Assembly: GCA_021160185.1 (NCBI GenBank)
Contig: JAGHDA010000039.1
Span: 1 to 9,681 of the forward strand
DNA: 9,681 nt
Direction of reading: 5' to 3'
From: Verrucomicrobiota bacterium
GTDB lineage: Bacteria; Verrucomicrobiota; Verrucomicrobiia; Limisphaerales; CAZBKV01
Position 1 is the first letter of the stretch, and each line of letters opens with the position of its first letter. A program made the position numbers and the translations under genes. This document shows, in pieces, positions 6,930-9,681 of the stretch. The notes under the pieces were generated by a model, which was not told the DNA's origin, did no database searches, and worked only from the letters and a program-made list of their open reading frames with translations.

Positions 6930-7295
6930 TCAGGCTTCCGGCTGGGGCGGCAGCTCTTCTTCGAGCTCCTCGATGATCTGGAGCACGCGAGTTCCCCGCG
7001 CCACCGAATCGTCCAGGACGAACCTCAGTTGAGGGGCGTATTTGAGCACGACGGCGTGGGCGAGGAGCTCCTGGAGTCGCCGCCGGTTGCGGCGCAGGGC
7101 TTTCCAAGCCTCTTGGAGCTGCTCGTCGCTGCCGTAGACGCCCACGTAGGCCGTGGCGATGCGCAGATCCCCGGAGAGAGCCACTTCATTGACGGAGATC
7201 AGACCCAGCTCGGCGCTGCTGAATTCCTGAATGAGCAGCTTGCTCAATTCCCGCTTGAGCAGGGCGGCTACACGAAGATGACGACGGCCTTGCAT
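6930..7295 (-). CDS. rbfA: RbfA, 30S ribosome-binding factor A
   Basis: RbfA binds the immature 30S subunit and assists late maturation of the 16S rRNA 5' end; it is needed for efficient growth, especially in the cold. The 121-residue product matches the usual size and the single KH-type fold. The N-terminal helix shows the family pattern (RRHLRVAALLKRELSKLL, residues 4-21). A central strand follows (LRIATAYVGVYG), then a long basic helix, and the characteristic closing segment LRFVLDDSVARGTRVLQII (residues 91-109). The short acidic/proline tail is variable in the family. It lies 69 bases after infB, the classic infB-rbfA order. The ATG at 7295 is preceded by an excellent Shine-Dalgarno sequence, so it is probably translated independently and strongly. 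The usual later partner, truB, is absent downstream; the SGNH-tricorn gene follows instead. Confidence 0.96.
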   Translation of the reverse strand: MQGRRHLRVAALLKRELSKLLIQEFSSAELGLISVNEVALSGDLRIATAYVGVYGSDEQLQEAWKALRRNRRRLQELLAHAVVLKYAPQLRFVLDDSVARGTRVLQIIEELEEELPPQPEA

Positions 7296-7303
7296 CGAGT
7301 CCG

Positions 7304-7313
7304 ATCCTCCTTT
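7304..7313 (-). promoter_or_regulatory. Strong Shine-Dalgarno sequence of rbfA
   Basis: AAAGGAGGAT on the minus strand, an almost complete anti-16S match, eight bases before the ATG at 7295. It is the best ribosome binding site in the window and settles the rbfA start. Confidence 0.8.
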
Positions 7314-7321
7314 CTAGTTCG

Positions 7322-7341
7322 ACCGCCGCAATGGCGACGGC
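7322..7341 (-). other. Intercistronic hairpin between infB and rbfA
   Basis: On the minus strand GCCGTCGC and GCGGCGGT pair over eight positions (two of them G-U in RNA) around a four-base CATT loop. It sits 23 bases after the infB stop and eight bases before the rbfA Shine-Dalgarno. No T-run follows, so termination is unlikely. It could protect or separate the infB message, or be incidental. Confidence 0.35.
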
Positions 7342-7364
7342 GTTCGATTTGCTCGGCCCCCGGC

Positions 7365-9681
7365 TCAGATTGTCTGCTGAACCTCTTCCAGCTTGTAGCT
7401 TTCGATGAGGTCGCCTTCTTGGTAATCGGTGAAGCCTTCCAGACGAATGCCGCATTCCAGCCCGGTGTGGACCTCGTTGACGTCCGATTGGAAATGCCTG
7501 AGGGTAAGAATGTTGCCGTCGTAAAGCGTGTTGCCGTTGCGCAAAAGGCGAGCTTTGCCCTTGACGATTTTCCCTTGGGTCACAAGACAGCCGGCCACCG
7601 CGCCGCTCTTGGAGAGGTGGAACACGCGACGGACCTCGGCGCGACCGAGGGCGACTTCCTGGTAAGTCGGCTCGAGCAGGCCGCTCATGAGCCTCTCCAC
7701 GTCCTCGGTCAGCTTGTAAATGATAGAATAAAGCTTGATCTCGACCCCTTCTTTCTTGGCCATTTCGGCGGCCGCCGGGTCCACCCTCGTGTTGAAGCCG
7801 ATGATGAGGCCGTTGGAAGCCGAGGCGAGGATGACGTCGTTTTCGCTTACCGCCCCCACGCCCTTGGAGACGACCTCCACCTTCACCTTTTCCGATTTGA
7901 TCTTGTTGAGGGAATCGACCACCGCTTCGGCCGTGCCGTAGGTGTCGGCTTTGATCAGGACCTTGAGGACCTTGGTTTCCTCTTTGCCCGAGGCGCGGAG
8001 CATTTCATAAATCGTCCGCGGCGAACGAGACCCCGCGCGGCGGCTCTGCGCGGCCTCTTCCCTGCGCGCCTCGGCGATCTCCTTGGCCCGTTTTTCGGAC
8101 TCGACCGCCTCGAACTCGGTGCCCGCTTCGGGCGCGCCGTTGAGGCCCAGGAGCTTGGCGGCGAAGGAGGGCCCCGCTTCCTTGATCCGCTTGCCGCTGT
8201 CGTCGATCAACGCCCGCACCCGGCCGTAGTAGGGGCCGCACACGATCGCGTCGCCCACGCGCAAAGTGCCGTTGCGCACCAGCACGGTGGCCGTAGGGCC
8301 GGCCTTTTCCACCGTGGACTCGACGACATTGCCCTCCGCGCGGCGCTTGGGGTTCGCCTTCAAATCAAGCAGGGCGGCCTGGAGCAAGATCATGGAGAGC
8401 AGCTCGTCAATCCCCTTCTTCGTCAGCGCCGAAATGTCCACAAACACCGTGTCGCCGCCCCATTCGTCCGGAGCCAAACCGTGTTGCTGAAGCTGGGTGC
8501 GGACGCGCATCGGGTTCGCCTTCGGACTGTCGCATTTGTTGACCGCCACGACAATCGGCACGCCCGCGGCGCGGGCATGATCGAGCGCTTCCAGCGTCTG
8601 CGGCATCACGCCGTCGTCCGCCGCCACCACAAGAATCACCAGGTCGGTGATGTTGGCGCCTCGGGCCCGCATGGCGGTGAAAGCCGCATGGCCGGGGGTG
8701 TCGATAAAGGTGATCTGCTCCAGCCGCTTAGGCTCCTCAGGGTGCGGGAAGTGGATGGTGTAAGCGCCGATGTGTTGGGTAATCCCGCCCGCTTCCGTGG
8801 CGACCACGTTTGATTTGCGGATGGCGTCCAGAAGGGTGGTTTTTCCATGGTCCACATGGCCCATGATGGTGATGACCGGCGGACGCGGCCGGAGGTCTTC
8901 GGCCGAATCGGTTTGTTTGCGGCGTTTTTCCCGCATTTTAGCCTGAGCCGCCGCGAAGGATTGCGCCCGGTCGCGCTTTTCAAGCCGAAGCCGCTTCCGG
9001 TATTTGGCGCAGACGCGCCGCGCAATCTCCGGGTCTTCGATCGTCTGGTTGACGGTGAAGAGGAAGCCCATTTGCATCAGGTCCGTGATGACCTGAAACG
9101 GCTTTCGGCCAAGCCCTTCGGCCAGGGCGCGCACGGTGATGGGGGGGCGAAGAACCACTTCTCCTGCGGTGAGTTTCTCGATCGGCGGCAGGGGAGGCAG
9201 CGAGGGCTGTTTCGCCTTCTCGGATTTGGAAGGAGCGGCCTTGGCCTCGGGACGGCGCTCGCGCTCGGCGCGTTTTTTCTCCCTCTTTTCCTTCTCAGCC
9301 GCCCTGCGGCTTCTCGACCGCGGTTCCCGGGGGCGAAAGCCGAGCTTGCTCAAGTCGATCTGCCCCACCTTTGCGCCGATTCTCGGCCGAGGCGGCTCAG
9401 CCGGCTTGGGCGGAGGCGTCTCGACAACAGGCGCTTCGGCGGCTTCCGCTTCGGAAGACTCGGCCGGCTTGGCGGCTGTTTCCGTCTCCGCAGGCGGCTT
9501 CGTTTCCGCAGGCGGCGGGGCGGGTTCCTTCGCTTTCTCAGGAGCTTCAGGAGCTTCGACGGCCGTGGGCGGTTGAGACTGGGCGGATTCCCCGGCGGCT
9601 TCCTCTTCGGGCTTGGCCGGCGGCGCGGCAGGGGCCTTTTCTTCTGCTTCCTTTGTTTCCGGAGGCGGGGCGGCAGGAGGC
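7365..9681 (-). CDS. infB: Translation initiation factor IF2 (N-terminus beyond right edge)
   Basis: IF2 is the GTPase that brings fMet-tRNA to the 30S P site and promotes subunit joining. The frame is open to the window edge, giving 771 visible residues; an in-frame GTG at 9368 is internal, not the start. Numbering from that GTG: an IF2_N domain spans about 67-122, then a basic helical linker. The G domain follows (about 163-335) with GHVDHGKT (170-177), DTPGH (223-227), NKCD (277-280) and SAL (313-315). Domain II follows (about 345-440), with a charged helical stretch at its end, domain III is at about 467-560, and the fMet-tRNA-binding C2 domain is at about 570-665, ending GLECGIRLEGFTDYQEGD then a short acidic tail. 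All GTPase motifs are intact. The at least 104 residues upstream of the GTG are low-complexity Pro/Ala/Glu/Lys, typical of the variable IF2 N-terminus. rbfA follows 69 bases downstream. Confidence 0.98.
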   Translation of the reverse strand, partial: PPAAPPPETKEAEEKAPAAPPAKPEEEAAGESAQSQPPTAVEAPEAPEKAKEPAPPPAETKPPAETETAAKPAESSEAEAAEAPVVETPPPKPAEPPRPRIGAKVGQIDLSKLGFRPREPRSRSRRAAEKEKREKKRAERERRPEAKAAPSKSEKAKQPSLPPLPPIEKLTAGEVVLRPPITVRALAEGLGRKPFQVITDLMQMGFLFTVNQTIEDPEIARRVCAKYRKRLRLEKRDRAQSFAAAQAKMREKRRKQTDSAEDLRPRPPVITIMGHVDHGKTTLLDAIRKSNVVATEAGGITQHIGAYTIHFPHPEEPKRLEQITFIDTPGHAAFTAMRARGANITDLVILVVAADDGVMPQTLEALDHARAAGVPIVVAVNKCDSPKANPMRVRTQLQQHGLAPDEWGGDTVFVDISALTKKGIDELLSMILLQAALLDLKANPKRRAEGNVVESTVEKAGPTATVLVRNGTLRVGDAIVCGPYYGRVRALIDDSGKRIKEAGPSFAAKLLGLNGAPEAGTEFEAVESEKRAKEIAEARREEAAQSRRAGSRSPRTIYEMLRASGKEETKVLKVLIKADTYGTAEAVVDSLNKIKSEKVKVEVVSKGVGAVSENDVILASASNGLIIGFNTRVDPAAAEMAKKEGVEIKLYSIIYKLTEDVERLMSGLLEPTYQEVALGRAEVRRVFHLSKSGAVAGCLVTQGKIVKGKARLLRNGNTLYDGNILTLRHFQSDVNEVHTGLECGIRLEGFTDYQEGDLIESYKLEEVQQTI
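9484..9519 (-). repeat. Imperfect 18-base tandem repeat inside infB
   Basis: Two adjacent 18-base units (9484-9501 and 9502-9519) share most positions and encode the hexapeptides PPAETK and PPAETE in the IF2 N-terminal extension. They suggest that this region grows and shrinks by slippage. Confidence 0.6.
9540..9557 (-). repeat. Perfect 9-base tandem repeat inside infB
   Basis: The plus-strand unit AGGAGCTTC occurs twice in direct succession and encodes the repeated Glu-Ala-Pro of the IF2 low-complexity extension. Confidence 0.6.

Noticed and set aside
6784..7107. In-frame upstream extension of the SGNH-tricorn gene into rbfA
   Set aside because: The added residues are Arg/Pro/Ala-rich without family resemblance, would overlap rbfA, and would bury the clear signal peptide at 6783.
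6909..8813. 634-codon plus-strand open frame opposite infB and rbfA
   Set aside because: It lies fully antisense to well-conserved IF2 and RbfA codons, its translation has no recognisable domain, and long antisense frames are expected in GC-rich DNA.

Overview
The window is a compact, GC-rich bacterial segment in which every supported gene lies on the minus strand. Reading in the direction of transcription (right to left) the order is infB (5' part cut by the window edge), rbfA, a very large secreted SGNH-hydrolase/tricorn-protease fusion, a PBP4-type D-alanyl-D-alanine carboxypeptidase (dacB family), hypA, and the first 96 codons of hypB (cut by the left edge). I see no tRNA, rRNA, CRISPR array, insertion sequence or phage gene. 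No gap between genes exceeds 150 bases.

Organism: high G+C, short gaps, exported proteins with Sec signals and a periplasmic-type PBP4 point to a Gram-negative-like bacterium. The SGNH domain's C-terminal segment and the tricorn subtype resemble, from memory, proteins common in the Planctomycetes-Verrucomicrobia group, so a Verrucomicrobiota or related lineage is my best guess. This is inference, not proven by the window.

Region by region: 7365-9681 encodes translation initiation factor IF2, with a long Pro/Ala/Glu/Lys-rich N-terminal extension still open at the edge. 6930-7295 is RbfA, the 30S maturation factor that commonly follows infB, with a near-perfect Shine-Dalgarno sequence. After a 146-base gap holding a GC-rich hairpin comes the fusion gene at 2461-6783 (1440 residues): signal peptide, complete SGNH esterase-like domain, tricorn beta-propellers interrupted by a Lys/Pro-rich linker, then helical C1, PDZ and C2 protease domains. 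728-2377 is the PBP4-like enzyme with all three penicillin-binding motifs. 318-659 and 1-289 are HypA and HypB, which deliver nickel to [NiFe]-hydrogenase (or another nickel enzyme).

How they fit together: infB-rbfA is a housekeeping translation pair. The next two genes both encode predicted exported hydrolases acting on the envelope or on secreted polymers, and may be co-transcribed. hypA-hypB is a nickel-insertion unit that may read through from upstream or start at a weak promoter just before hypA. The most unusual item is the SGNH-tricorn fusion; everything else belongs to well-known families.
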